This document shows, piece after piece, positions 44,294 to 52,938 of a stretch of 64,000 bases of DNA. Under the pieces are notes generated by a model. It searched no databases, was not told the DNA's origin, and saw only the letters and a list, made by a program, of their open reading frames with translations. The stretch is from Vibrio quintilis. Its GTDB lineage: Bacteria; Pseudomonadota; Gammaproteobacteria; Enterobacterales; Vibrionaceae. Within the stretch, counting starts at the first letter, position 1, and the number at the start of each line of letters is the position of its first letter. Location of the stretch: positions 2,852,001-2,916,000 of the forward strand of contig NZ_AP024897.1 in NCBI RefSeq assembly GCF_024529975.1, read 5' to 3'. Made by a program: the position numbers and the translations under genes.

Positions 44294-45556
44294 TCAGGCC
44301 CCTTTCCGCAGAGGAATTGCAATAGTTTCAGGAGAAACATTGAAGCCGGGAATCGACAGCTGATACTGATTCAGTGTATTGGGCGAATCATCTTTAAAAT
44401 CATTCAAATCAATTGAATACATCAGTGGACTGTCATAACCACGGATATAATATTTCAGCCCGGCGGTATCAGAGATCGTCACCCACTGGGTATAATCACT
44501 GCTGTTGTTACTTTCATCACTTTGAATCCATTCTCTGGAAGTGCCCAACGGAATGTCCACGGTATTGAGAAGATGTGATGCGGTGACAACAGCCTGCTCT
44601 GCGGTTTCCGGCTGATAAGCATAAGTCGCCATTTTGTGGGCTCTGACGAACCGGTCGGCAGGGGTTGAACTTCCGGGCATGCCAACAAAGCCAGTCCCCT
44701 GTACATTCAGATCGCCTTTCATATGAGCGAGCGGATTTCTGACAATGCCCCGGTATTTCAGCGCATGGTCCGGGCGGACGCCTCCACTGGATGGTGCATA
44801 TCGATGAGATTGGGGTGTGTTTATCAGGCTGTCAATGCCCTGAATATTGACGGGCTGAACATGAGTATAATTGCTTAAATTCGTTACCTGCCATTGAAAA
44901 TCCGGCGCATTGGTTAAAACACCAATCCCGGTATTATCATGAATCTGCAACTGCCCGTCGATATATTCGATCACCAGTGCATTCCCTTTGGCATCGTTCA
45001 CCGGGAAATGGCAATAAAACCCGGAATCCAGATTTTCAAAAGGGTTAATCACACTAATCCGGGTTTCCTGCGTCCCTTCCTCACCGGGTATCCGGATCTG
45101 AAAGCCCTGTTCAAACCCGTCAATCACGTCCTGACATGTCGCGCAGTTACTCAAAAGAAAGTTGGTTAAATACAGATAAACCAGATTATTGTTTATTTCT
45201 TCGTAGGCATGATATTCACTGACCGTCAGAGTCATGGTGCCGGTCACCAAACCTTTTTCATTCATCCCGTGCGATGCGACACCGGACTCTAACACCGTAA
45301 TACCGACAAAGGCGTATTGCCCCTGCCATGAAAGCAACCGTCTGTCGCGCAGCGCTACGGTCGGCTCACTGTCAGGATTTGCATGTGCCAGATGATTTAA
45401 CATCTTCAGCCATGTATCAATCTGATCAATATCCTGGTGATAAACGGTTTCTCTGGCACGAAAAAAAACTTCTGAATCCATCGGGGCCGCATTTTCCATA
45501 CTTCTGGCAACAATAACGCTTCCATCAGCTGCCTTTAATGTCATATTGGTACACAT
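44294..45556 (-). CDS. Choloylglycine hydrolase / penicillin V acylase family Ntn-hydrolase
   Basis: The 420-residue enzyme starts MCTNMTLKAADGS, so Cys2 becomes the N-terminal nucleophile after Met removal. The ATG at 45556 has AGGAG at a good distance, and this fixes the start. Further family residues are ARSMEN (usual GRTMD, with Glu for Asp), GMNEKGLVTG, VINPFEN and VLTNAPDFQWQ. It hydrolyses linear amides; members act on penicillin V, bile salts or acyl-homoserine lactones, and the substrate is not decided here. No signal peptide with this start. A 21-bp motif shared with the oxidase operon lies 86 bases upstream. Confidence 0.88.
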   Translation of the reverse strand: MCTNMTLKAADGSVIVARSMENAAPMDSEVFFRARETVYHQDIDQIDTWLKMLNHLAHANPDSEPTVALRDRRLLSWQGQYAFVGITVLESGVASHGMNEKGLVTGTMTLTVSEYHAYEEINNNLVYLYLTNFLLSNCATCQDVIDGFEQGFQIRIPGEEGTQETRISVINPFENLDSGFYCHFPVNDAKGNALVIEYIDGQLQIHDNTGIGVLTNAPDFQWQVTNLSNYTHVQPVNIQGIDSLINTPQSHRYAPSSGGVRPDHALKYRGIVRNPLAHMKGDLNVQGTGFVGMPGSSTPADRFVRAHKMATYAYQPETAEQAVVTASHLLNTVDIPLGTSREWIQSDESNNSSDYTQWVTISDTAGLKYYIRGYDSPLMYSIDLNDFKDDSPNTLNQYQLSIPGFNVSPETIAIPLRKGA

Positions 45557-45641
45557 ACTTCGCTCCTTTGTCCGCTGTCTGATATTCCCGGCGTCATACC
45601 TCACCGGCGCCCCATACACCCTACTCCCGGAGCGGGCAGAA

Positions 45642-45662
45642 AAACTATTACAGCTTATTACA
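45642..45662 (-). promoter_or_regulatory. Shared TGTAATA direct-repeat motif, copy 1
   Basis: On the minus strand, two TGTAATA half-sites 10 bp apart (one helical turn) followed by GTTT. Identical in 20 of 21 positions to the copy at 58983-59003. It lies 86 bp upstream of the acylase start, and the tandem half-site form is typical of response-regulator sites. Confidence 0.6.
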
Positions 45663-45812
45663 GAGGCTGTCATACCGCCCGGCTGATCCACTCTGCCAGC
45701 CTTTGTTACCTGAGCCGCCTGAACATGAACAATTTGTCATCTTGTGTTCAGAGACTGGTTAGCTTGCTGTTTTAATCTGATCACACATTCACGAACGATC
45801 AGGAATATCATC

Positions 45813-46373
45813 ATGAAAAAAAGCGCTTTATTCACCCTGGCTGCCGGTTCTCTGCTTGCTTTCAATGCGTGGAGTGCCAATCCCGGCATCAGCGGACCAA
45901 GTGACATTCACTATATGAATGCAACTGATGCGCTGGCACAGATACAAAAAGTAAAACCCGGCCCTTATGACTCGATTGAGCTGGTAGAAGGCAGACACGG
46001 AAAACTGGTTTACATGGCTTATCTGTCGCAGCCAGTCTCTGATGACATCGTTATCATTGATGGCAACACCGGTGTTGATCTGTCCGGCAGCTATCAAAGC
46101 CGTTACGATTTAGCGGCTGTACTGGCATCAGTCAGTAAAACCCATGAAGGTGAAGTGGTTGCAGCCAGAAAAGTCTTCTTACCGGAAACCGGCTATGTCT
46201 ACCTCGTTGAACTGGAAAGTAATGATGATCTGTCTCCGGTCATACAGCTGACTATCCGGGCCGATAATCTCAAAATTATCGATAGCCGGCCTTTTGAGGA
46301 GACTGAACCTGAAGATGTGGAAACAGAATACGATATCGTAATGGATGACCCGGCGGACGACTTCAGCAACTAA
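45813..46373 (+). CDS. Periplasmic PepSY-like protein
   Basis: A 186-residue protein with a signal peptide (AGSLLAFNAWSAN) and two related halves, each with a strand-helix-strand unit (GPYDSIELVEGRHGKLVYMAYL and HEGEVVAARKVFLPETGYVYLVEL), resembling PepSY-type domains. The C-terminus is very acidic. The start is ATG 45813. It precedes a two-component system by 239 bases, a common neighbourhood for PepSY proteins. Function: probably a periplasmic peptide or peptidase modulator, inferred only. Confidence 0.6.
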   Translation: MKKSALFTLAAGSLLAFNAWSANPGISGPSDIHYMNATDALAQIQKVKPGPYDSIELVEGRHGKLVYMAYLSQPVSDDIVIIDGNTGVDLSGSYQSRYDLAAVLASVSKTHEGEVVAARKVFLPETGYVYLVELESNDDLSPVIQLTIRADNLKIIDSRPFEETEPEDVETEYDIVMDDPADDFSN

Positions 46374-46612
46374 ACGATCCTTCCTCATTGCAGGTCACTG
46401 AGGCTGATATCGGACACAGACACGGCATGGCCCCATCCCCGGGACTCTGCCGTGCCTTCCCAGGCGCGGGAGGTTTGCTTATCGATATCTGCCGCTTCAC
46501 CTGAAGTGGGGCATCTTCAGGAACAGTTACTTAGTTAACAGACTCTGGCGTGACGCCGGTATCTATCGATCATAAAATAACGTTATAGATTAAATCGTTT
46601 CTGACCATATAT

Positions 46613-47302
46613 ATGAAAATTCTGCTTGTTGAAGACAACCCTGAACAATCCCGCTTTCTGAGCCAGAGCCTGGAACAGTCGGGGCTCCAGACCGACGTGG
46701 CTGAAAACGGCAAACTGGGCCTGATATGCGCACTTCAGACTGAGTATGACGTGATTATCTGTGACCGGATGATGCCGGAAATGGACGGCTTACAAATGAT
46801 TCAGGCCCTGCGTAGTGCAGGGAAGCAGACCCCGGTGCTGATATTAAGTGCCCTGGACAGCGTGGAAGAGCGGGTGAAAGGATTAAAAACCGGCAGTGAT
46901 GACTATCTGGTCAAGCCCTTTGCCTACACTGAGCTGCTGGCAAGAGTCGAAATTCTCGCCCGGCGCCGCAATCCCCGTCCGGAGTCACAACAGGCCGGAC
47001 AGACGCTTCGCGTGGATTCCTTAACGCTGGATTTACTGTCCCGCAAGGCATTCAGGGGAGAGCATGAAATTCTGCTCAACAACCGTGAATTCCAGATCCT
47101 GAAATACTTACTGGATAATCCCGGTCACGTGGTCACGCGCACCATGCTACTGGAAAAGGTCTGGAATCATCATTTTGATCCACAAACCAATGTGATTGAT
47201 GTCCACATCAGCCGGTTAAGAAAGAAAATCGATTTACCCGGATATCAGCCGCTGCTGCATACCGTCCGCGGAGCCGGGTATGTTCTGGAGGTCCGGCAAT
47301 GA
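46613..47302 (+). CDS. OmpR-family response regulator
   Basis: The 229-residue protein has a receiver domain (LLVEDNPEQ, phospho-Asp in VIICDRMMPEMDGL, Lys in YLVKPFAY) and an OmpR winged helix (NREFQILKYLLDNPG through VDVHISRLRKKI-type recognition helix and TVRGAGYVL). It is overlapped by the kinase gene (ATGA at 47299), so the two form one operon. The targets are unknown. The tandem TGTAATA motif upstream of two other operons has a form such regulators bind, but no link is shown. Confidence 0.93.
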   Translation: MKILLVEDNPEQSRFLSQSLEQSGLQTDVAENGKLGLICALQTEYDVIICDRMMPEMDGLQMIQALRSAGKQTPVLILSALDSVEERVKGLKTGSDDYLVKPFAYTELLARVEILARRRNPRPESQQAGQTLRVDSLTLDLLSRKAFRGEHEILLNNREFQILKYLLDNPGHVVTRTMLLEKVWNHHFDPQTNVIDVHISRLRKKIDLPGYQPLLHTVRGAGYVLEVRQ

Positions 47303-48681
47303 ACTGGCTCAAAGATCCTTTCAAACGTTTTCTTTATATTTACTGGGGACTGGCCTTACTGTGCGTCTGCCTGCTGATGTTCACCAGAGAGACTATCAGC
47401 TTCCGGATGATGGAAAACAGCATCATTCCGCTGCTTGAAGATGAAGCACAATATCTGGAAACCCTGTGGGCTGAAGAAGGACCGACAGAAGCCAAACAGC
47501 TGTTACTTCACGATCAGGAGAACATTTTCCGCTATCAGTTCAAAACACCGATATCAGCTCAGGCATTTGAACAGGCAGCATATACTGAACCGGAAGCAGA
47601 GGATGCAGCGCTGTTTGAAGAATCCGGCCCCATATTTGACCCAACAGAAGACACCGGGATCCGAACCCTCACCATCAGCGACGACGAAGAATTACTCAGT
47701 ACCGATATCTGGCTGCCGGTTGGAGAGAAGTGGCAACAGGTTGTGATTACCTTGTCACCGGCGTTTGTCCAAAGCCAGCTCCGCTTTATTGAACCCCTGC
47801 TCTACTCTGTTATCGCAGTCCTGCTCGCCGGACTTTTTGCCGCTCATTACATGATTCAGGGCATCAAAAAGCGGCTCAGGGATGTCAATCAAACCAGTAT
47901 CGATATTCGCCGGGCCCAAAGTGCCAGACACCGGATTCCAGACCACAACCTGAGCGGGCCGTTAGCCGAAACAATCCATGAAATCAATGCCATGCTTGAA
48001 GAGCTGGAAACTGCTGCGGAAAAAACCCGGCAGCAGGCCAATAATATCGCTCACGATCTCCGCACTCCCCTGACTTCTGTCTATCACCGGGTTCAGGTAC
48101 TGGCACAGCGCCAGCCGGAGCTGGCTGAAGTAGAACAGATGACAGAAAAGCTGTTAAGCACCTTTAACATGCTGCTGAAAATCAGCCGTCTGGAAACCAA
48201 CAGCGAGCGGGTTGAGATGGAAACAATCAATCTGTCCGGCATGGTTGAAGATGTACTTGACCTGTACGGGCCGGTGTTAGAAGACCGCAGGCAAACACTG
48301 TCTGTCAGCATTGCAGAGAATGAACAGATAGTTACCAGCCGGGCGCTTCTGTTTCATGCGCTGTGCAATATTCTCGACAACTCGTGTAAGTTTAATGCCG
48401 AAGGCAGCGACATTGCGATCTGGACCGAAAGCACGGACGAACGAATCACCCTGAACATTGCGGATCAAAGTGGTGGCGCCGGCAAAGCCGGCCTCTCCCG
48501 CCTGTGCGAAAAATTCTACCGGAGTGATCAGAGCCGACAAAGTGAAGGGAATGGTCTCGGGCTGAGCTTTGTGTCAGCAGCAGTCAGGAAAATGGGCGGA
48601 GAACTGTCTTTGTCCGACGACCTGCTGAATCAGAAAACGGGATTGAAAGTGTCGGTTTCGTTTTCGCTATCAGAGCATTGA
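47299..48681 (+). CDS. Sensor histidine kinase
   Basis: The 460-residue protein has a first membrane helix (about 10-30), an acidic periplasmic sensor rich in Glu/Asp (about 50-150), a second helix (about 165-190), HAMP, and the kinase core: NNIAHDLRTPLTSV (phospho-His), NILDNSCKFN (N box) and GNGLGLSFV (G2). The acidic sensor suggests metal or cationic-peptide sensing, as in PhoQ/PmrB-like kinases; this is inference. Coupled to the response regulator. Confidence 0.92.
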   Translation: MNWLKDPFKRFLYIYWGLALLCVCLLMFTRETISFRMMENSIIPLLEDEAQYLETLWAEEGPTEAKQLLLHDQENIFRYQFKTPISAQAFEQAAYTEPEAEDAALFEESGPIFDPTEDTGIRTLTISDDEELLSTDIWLPVGEKWQQVVITLSPAFVQSQLRFIEPLLYSVIAVLLAGLFAAHYMIQGIKKRLRDVNQTSIDIRRAQSARHRIPDHNLSGPLAETIHEINAMLEELETAAEKTRQQANNIAHDLRTPLTSVYHRVQVLAQRQPELAEVEQMTEKLLSTFNMLLKISRLETNSERVEMETINLSGMVEDVLDLYGPVLEDRRQTLSVSIAENEQIVTSRALLFHALCNILDNSCKFNAEGSDIAIWTESTDERITLNIADQSGGAGKAGLSRLCEKFYRSDQSRQSEGNGLGLSFVSAAVRKMGGELSLSDDLLNQKTGLKVSVSFSLSEH

Positions 48682-48712
48682 ATCACCCGGCCACCGTCTT
48701 CCTCTGAACAGG

Positions 48713-49600
48713 TCATGGCAAATACTTATCCTCTCTGGGCGTTTCCTTAAACAGACGTTTGTATTCCCGGTGAAACTGAGAAGCACTGGTGTAACCGACC
48801 ATCCGGGCAGCTTCGTTGACTTTTCGGCCATCGAGCTGAATCAGTTCTCTGGCGCGGCTCAGTCTCACCTGCTTGATATACTGCACCGGCGATGCCATGG
48901 TGACACTGCGAAATGCATTATAGAAGGCGGAGACACTCATATTGGCTTGTTTTGCCAGCTCATTAACGCTCAGATTCTGGCTGTAATCCTGATGCACCCG
49001 GTCCAGCACTGCCGCAACCCGTGAGTAGTAGCCTTCCTTATGTGCCAAATCAAACAGCACCCGGCCTTCATCATTGATTAGCACCCGGTAAACCAGCTCT
49101 TCCAGAATGGCCGGGCCAATCACCTTTGTATCCAGCTCATTACATAATGCCTTTACCAGCCGGATACAGGTGTCTGCCATTCGTTCATTCATCGCAACGG
49201 ATCGAAGACCGCAGGTTTCTTTGCCGCAGGGCCGCCCGGCCTGATAACCGGCGGATTCGATTTTATGCACTAACTTCTGTAGCAATGCCGGTGCAATCCG
49301 GATCGAAATGCCCAGAATCGGCTTTCCCGGTTCGGCTATCGCTTCACACTCTAAGGGCAGCGGCACGCCCACCACCAGATAATCATTCGGACCATACATC
49401 ACCTGATTTTGATTGAGATGAATGCGTTTATTCCCCTGCGCTAAAATCAGAATGCCTGACTGATAGAGCATCGGCAACCTCGGATTCCCGGACTGACTGC
49501 GGAAAAACCACACGCCGGGGATGGCAGTCTCCTGCGCCCCGTCCAAATCCTGAAGATTCTGCTGTTCCACATAGGTATTTAACCACTGAACTAACGACAT
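48713..49600 (-). CDS. yqhC: AraC-family regulator (YqhC-like)
   Basis: The 295-residue protein has an AraC_N-type domain (about 20-180) and two helix-turn-helix motifs at the end (SVNELAKQANMSVSAFYNAFRS and NEAARMVGYTSASQFHREYKRLF). It is divergent from an iron alcohol dehydrogenase of the YqhD type, the same pair as in E. coli, where YqhC activates yqhD in response to reactive aldehydes. The symbol is given on that basis. Confidence 0.82.
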   Translation of the reverse strand: MSLVQWLNTYVEQQNLQDLDGAQETAIPGVWFFRSQSGNPRLPMLYQSGILILAQGNKRIHLNQNQVMYGPNDYLVVGVPLPLECEAIAEPGKPILGISIRIAPALLQKLVHKIESAGYQAGRPCGKETCGLRSVAMNERMADTCIRLVKALCNELDTKVIGPAILEELVYRVLINDEGRVLFDLAHKEGYYSRVAAVLDRVHQDYSQNLSVNELAKQANMSVSAFYNAFRSVTMASPVQYIKQVRLSRARELIQLDGRKVNEAARMVGYTSASQFHREYKRLFKETPREDKYLP

Positions 49601-49721
49601 ACCACCACCAATTAAATAGAATCAGGCACTATTTATAGAGAATTTGCTCTATATAAAGGTCAATTTCAATACTAATATGCACATCACACAGAAGCAAATC
49701 AAGTCAGAGAGAGGAAGCGAC

Positions 49722-50867
49722 ATGCAATTTACCTATTCAAACCCAACCACGATTTTCTTTGGTCAGGGGCAGATTGCTGCGATAAAAAATGCCATTCCGG
49801 CGGATAAAAAAGTCCTGATGATTTACGGTGGCGGCTCAATCAAGAAAAACGGCGTTTATGAGCAGGTGAAAACCGCGCTGGAAGGATACGAATGGCTGGA
49901 GTTTTCCGGTGTTGAACCGAACCCAACCAAAGAAACGCTGGATAAAGCGGTCCAAGTCGTCAAAGCAGAAAACATCGACTTTATCCTCGCGGTTGGCGGT
50001 GGTTCCGTGATTGATGGCTCGAAATATGTGGCTGCCGCAGCAACCTATGAAGGCGACGGCTGGGATATACTGACCCGCAAACATACCGTGACAGAAGCCG
50101 TTGCCATCGGCACAGTTCTGACACTGCCGGCCACAGGTTCAGAATCCAACTGTGGCGCAGTGATTACCAAAGCAGAAACTCAAGACAAACTGGCCTTTAT
50201 GACGCCATATGTTCACCCGCAATTCGCAGTAATGGACCCGGATGTAATGAAAACATTGCCGGAAAATCAGCTGCTGAACGGCCTGGTGGATGCGTGGGTT
50301 CATACCTGTGAGCAGTACATCACCAAAAATACCGGTGCTTATGTTCAGGATGCCTATGCAGAAGGGCTGCTCAGAAGCCTGAAAACTCTGGGTGAGCAAT
50401 TTGCAGACCGTGACAATGACGAATGGCGCGCCAACCTGATGTGGACAGCCAATCAGGCACTTAATGGTTTAATTGGTGCCGGTGTGCCGCAAGACTGGGC
50501 AACGCATATGCTGGGCCATGAATTTACCGCGTTATGGGGCGTTGCTCATGCCCGTTCTCTGGCGATTGTTCAGCCATCACTGCTGAGAAACCAGATTGAA
50601 GCCAAGCGTGAAAAACTTGAGCAGATGGGCAGAAACGTGTTCTCACTCGGCGCAGACTGTTCCGCAGAACAGACCATCGATGCGATTGAGCAGTTCTATC
50701 ATCAGCTGGATGTTGCCACCCATTTCGAACAGTATGAAACCAGTAAAGAAGCCGCAGTCAGTGCCGTAGTTCAACAGCTGGACAAACATGGCATGACAGC
50801 CCTCGGGGAAAATGGCGCAATAACGCTGGAAGAGTCTGAAAAGATTTTAAACAGTGCCATTGCTTAA
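49722..50867 (+). CDS. yqhD: Iron-containing, NADPH-dependent aldehyde reductase (YqhD-like)
   Basis: The 381-residue enzyme (start ATG 49722 with GAGGAAG upstream; the family opens MQFTY/FNY) has the nucleotide-binding AVGGGSVIDGSKY and the metal-binding set DAWVHTCEQY and HMLGHEFTALWGVAHAR. It reduces short aldehydes. It is divergent from the AraC regulator, so its expression is probably aldehyde-induced. A strong terminator follows. Confidence 0.92.
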   Translation: MQFTYSNPTTIFFGQGQIAAIKNAIPADKKVLMIYGGGSIKKNGVYEQVKTALEGYEWLEFSGVEPNPTKETLDKAVQVVKAENIDFILAVGGGSVIDGSKYVAAAATYEGDGWDILTRKHTVTEAVAIGTVLTLPATGSESNCGAVITKAETQDKLAFMTPYVHPQFAVMDPDVMKTLPENQLLNGLVDAWVHTCEQYITKNTGAYVQDAYAEGLLRSLKTLGEQFADRDNDEWRANLMWTANQALNGLIGAGVPQDWATHMLGHEFTALWGVAHARSLAIVQPSLLRNQIEAKREKLEQMGRNVFSLGADCSAEQTIDAIEQFYHQLDVATHFEQYETSKEAAVSAVVQQLDKHGMTALGENGAITLEESEKILNSAIA

Positions 50868-50912
50868 CCCCCTTTGCACGGGCAGGACGATCTGATGTCT
50901 TTCTGTAAATAC

Positions 50913-50939
50913 AACAGGCTCCGGAGAGCCTGTTTTTTT
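50913..50939 (+). terminator. Terminator after yqhD
   Basis: AACAGGCTC (50913-50921) pairs with GAGCCTGTT (50925-50933), followed by a run of seven T. It lies between convergent genes. Confidence 0.9.
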
Positions 50940-52579
50940 CATCCAAAATTCGCCGGGGATAAAATGTAAATATCATCATCACCGGCATATTGTTCCGCCT
51001 GACTTTGTTGCCACCATCTGCGCCAGTCCGGACTTAATGCCGACACATCATGGATCAGCGCACCCGGCGCAAGTGGTGTGATGTGTGTTTCAACCGGCTG
51101 TAATCCCCCGTTAGCTGAGCGCTGTTTTAACATGTGTGGTCTGAGCTGACACGGAGAATGCAACCCCATACTGCCCACCAGCTCATAAAAGCTCTCCAGT
51201 GTATTATGATGGTAATTCTTCACCCGCTCGCTCTTTTTAACCACATCAACAGCTTTTGAACGGGTAGCATCCTGCGTCGCAATACCCGTCGGACAGTTGT
51301 TGGTATTGCAGTGGCGTGACTGAATACAGCCAAGAGCAAACATCATGGTCCGCGCAGCATTGACCGTATCCGCTCCGACGGCGATCTTAGACAGCAACTC
51401 AAAGCTTGATGCTGTTTTACCGGATGCAATAATCCGCACCTTATCCCGCAAACCAATACCAATCAATGCATTATGCACCAGTGACACGCCTTCCAGACAC
51501 AACATGCCCAGACGGTTACTGAACTCAACCGGCGCGGCCCCGGTACCGCCTTCCGCGCCATCGACCGTGATAAAGTCCGGTGTGATGCCGGTTTGCAGCA
51601 TCGCCTTACAAATGCCGAGAAATTCAACCGGATTACCAAGGCATAGTTTGAATCCGACCGGCTTACCACCACTCAGCTCACGCAGTCTTTGCAGAAATGC
51701 CAGCAGTGCCAGTGGCGTGGTACATTCAGGGTTCACCGCCGGAGAAACACAGTCCCGATCCATCGGTACCTGACGAATCTCTGCAATCTCCGGGGTAATT
51801 TTAGATTGTGGCAACACGCCACCGTGGCCCGGTTTTGCACCCTGACTGAGTTTAATCTCAATCATTTTGATCTGTTCGCGGCCTGCCGTCGCCTGAAATG
51901 CCGCCTCATCAAAGTTGCCCTCTGAGTCCCGGCATCCGAACAGCCCGGAACCAATCTGCCAGACCAAATCACCGCCATGCCGGATATGATAAGGGCTGAC
52001 CCCTCCTTCACCGGTATTATGAAAACAACCGGCTTTTTTTGCGCCGAGGTTGAGCGCTTCAATCGCATTGTGGCTCAGGGCGCCAAAACTCATTGCCGAA
52101 ATATTCAGGTAAGACGCATCATAAGGCTGCTGACAATCCGGCCCACCGATCCGGACCCGCTTTTCACTCTCCTGCACTTTTTGAGGTGCCAGCGAGTGCC
52201 ACAGGCTCAGGTAATTTTCTTCGAGCAGGTTCCGCTGGGTGCCGAAGGCAATGGTATCGCGGACATTTTTAGCCCGCTGATATACCAGAGAACGCTGTTC
52301 ACGGTTAAACGGTCGCTCTTCGGTGTCACTGGCAATAAAATATTGCTGGATCTCAACCCGGAACGATTCAAGAAAATAACGCAGATAAGCCACAACGGGA
52401 TAAAGGCGGTTCAGGCTGTGATGGCCAAAAAAGAGATCATAAAACCCGACCAGGGTATAAACCAGAGTGAGACCCGCCAGCGTCAACGAGAAGAAATTGT
52501 CGGTCAGGAAATAAAGGGAGAAGAAAAACAGGTTACCCAGCGTGGCAATCAGCCAGTAAACCTTCTGCATGATGGTCAT
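50939..52579 (-). CDS. FMN-binding glutamate synthase family protein
   Basis: A 546-residue protein with two N-terminal membrane helices (about 8-50), then the glutamate synthase FMN domain: NISAMSFGALSHNAIEAL, NTGEGGVSPYHIRHGGDL, KLSQGAKPGHGG, TVDGAEGGTGAAP, and the iron-sulfur Cys set in CIQSRHCNTNNCPTGIATQ. This stand-alone membrane-linked type is common in gamma-proteobacteria. The reaction is uncertain, as it lacks the amidotransferase domain. Transcribed alone. Confidence 0.88.
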   Translation of the reverse strand: MTIMQKVYWLIATLGNLFFFSLYFLTDNFFSLTLAGLTLVYTLVGFYDLFFGHHSLNRLYPVVAYLRYFLESFRVEIQQYFIASDTEERPFNREQRSLVYQRAKNVRDTIAFGTQRNLLEENYLSLWHSLAPQKVQESEKRVRIGGPDCQQPYDASYLNISAMSFGALSHNAIEALNLGAKKAGCFHNTGEGGVSPYHIRHGGDLVWQIGSGLFGCRDSEGNFDEAAFQATAGREQIKMIEIKLSQGAKPGHGGVLPQSKITPEIAEIRQVPMDRDCVSPAVNPECTTPLALLAFLQRLRELSGGKPVGFKLCLGNPVEFLGICKAMLQTGITPDFITVDGAEGGTGAAPVEFSNRLGMLCLEGVSLVHNALIGIGLRDKVRIIASGKTASSFELLSKIAVGADTVNAARTMMFALGCIQSRHCNTNNCPTGIATQDATRSKAVDVVKKSERVKNYHHNTLESFYELVGSMGLHSPCQLRPHMLKQRSANGGLQPVETHITPLAPGALIHDVSALSPDWRRWWQQSQAEQYAGDDDIYILSPANFG

Positions 52580-52938
52580 AGCATGTCCTTTCAGTCATTC
52601 GGGCAAGTGAGAATCATTGGTCAACCAGGCCGGTACAGAGACAATCCGGCACTTTTGCAAAGTGTGACCGTACAATCGTTAAAAGTCTATGACAGAAAAG
52701 TGAATGGAATGTTCCAATCCATTGAATCAGAAATAATAACTGACATCAGTTTTTGCTCAGTTTAGTTTCCCCACATCAAGGATGTATGCAGTCAAATCAA
52801 GCAATCCAAAAATTCAAATATTTCTGATGTGACCGCCATAAAAAAGAAGCAACGAACTAAACCGGTTTGATTCAGTCCATTGCTTTTTTCAGATTGAGTT
52901 TTATGCCCGGGTTCCCCGTTTCAGACTTTCAAACTCAC
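52580..52938. other. Intergenic region between two minus-strand genes
   Basis: A 359-bp stretch between the glutamate-synthase-like gene and the decarboxylase. It holds the promoter of the former and the 3' end of the oxidase operon. A weak AAGCAA...TTGCTT hairpin with T run (about 52848-52893) may end the operon. Nothing else is clear. Confidence 0.4.

Noticed and set aside
46421..46454. CACGGCA/TGCCGTG hairpin after the PepSY-like gene as a terminator
   Set aside because: The stem is short, the loop is long and no T run follows; not reported as a terminator.
51977..52765. A 262-codon plus-strand frame opposite the glutamate-synthase-like gene
   Set aside because: It is antisense to clearly conserved FMN-domain codons and has no recognisable domain or ribosome site.
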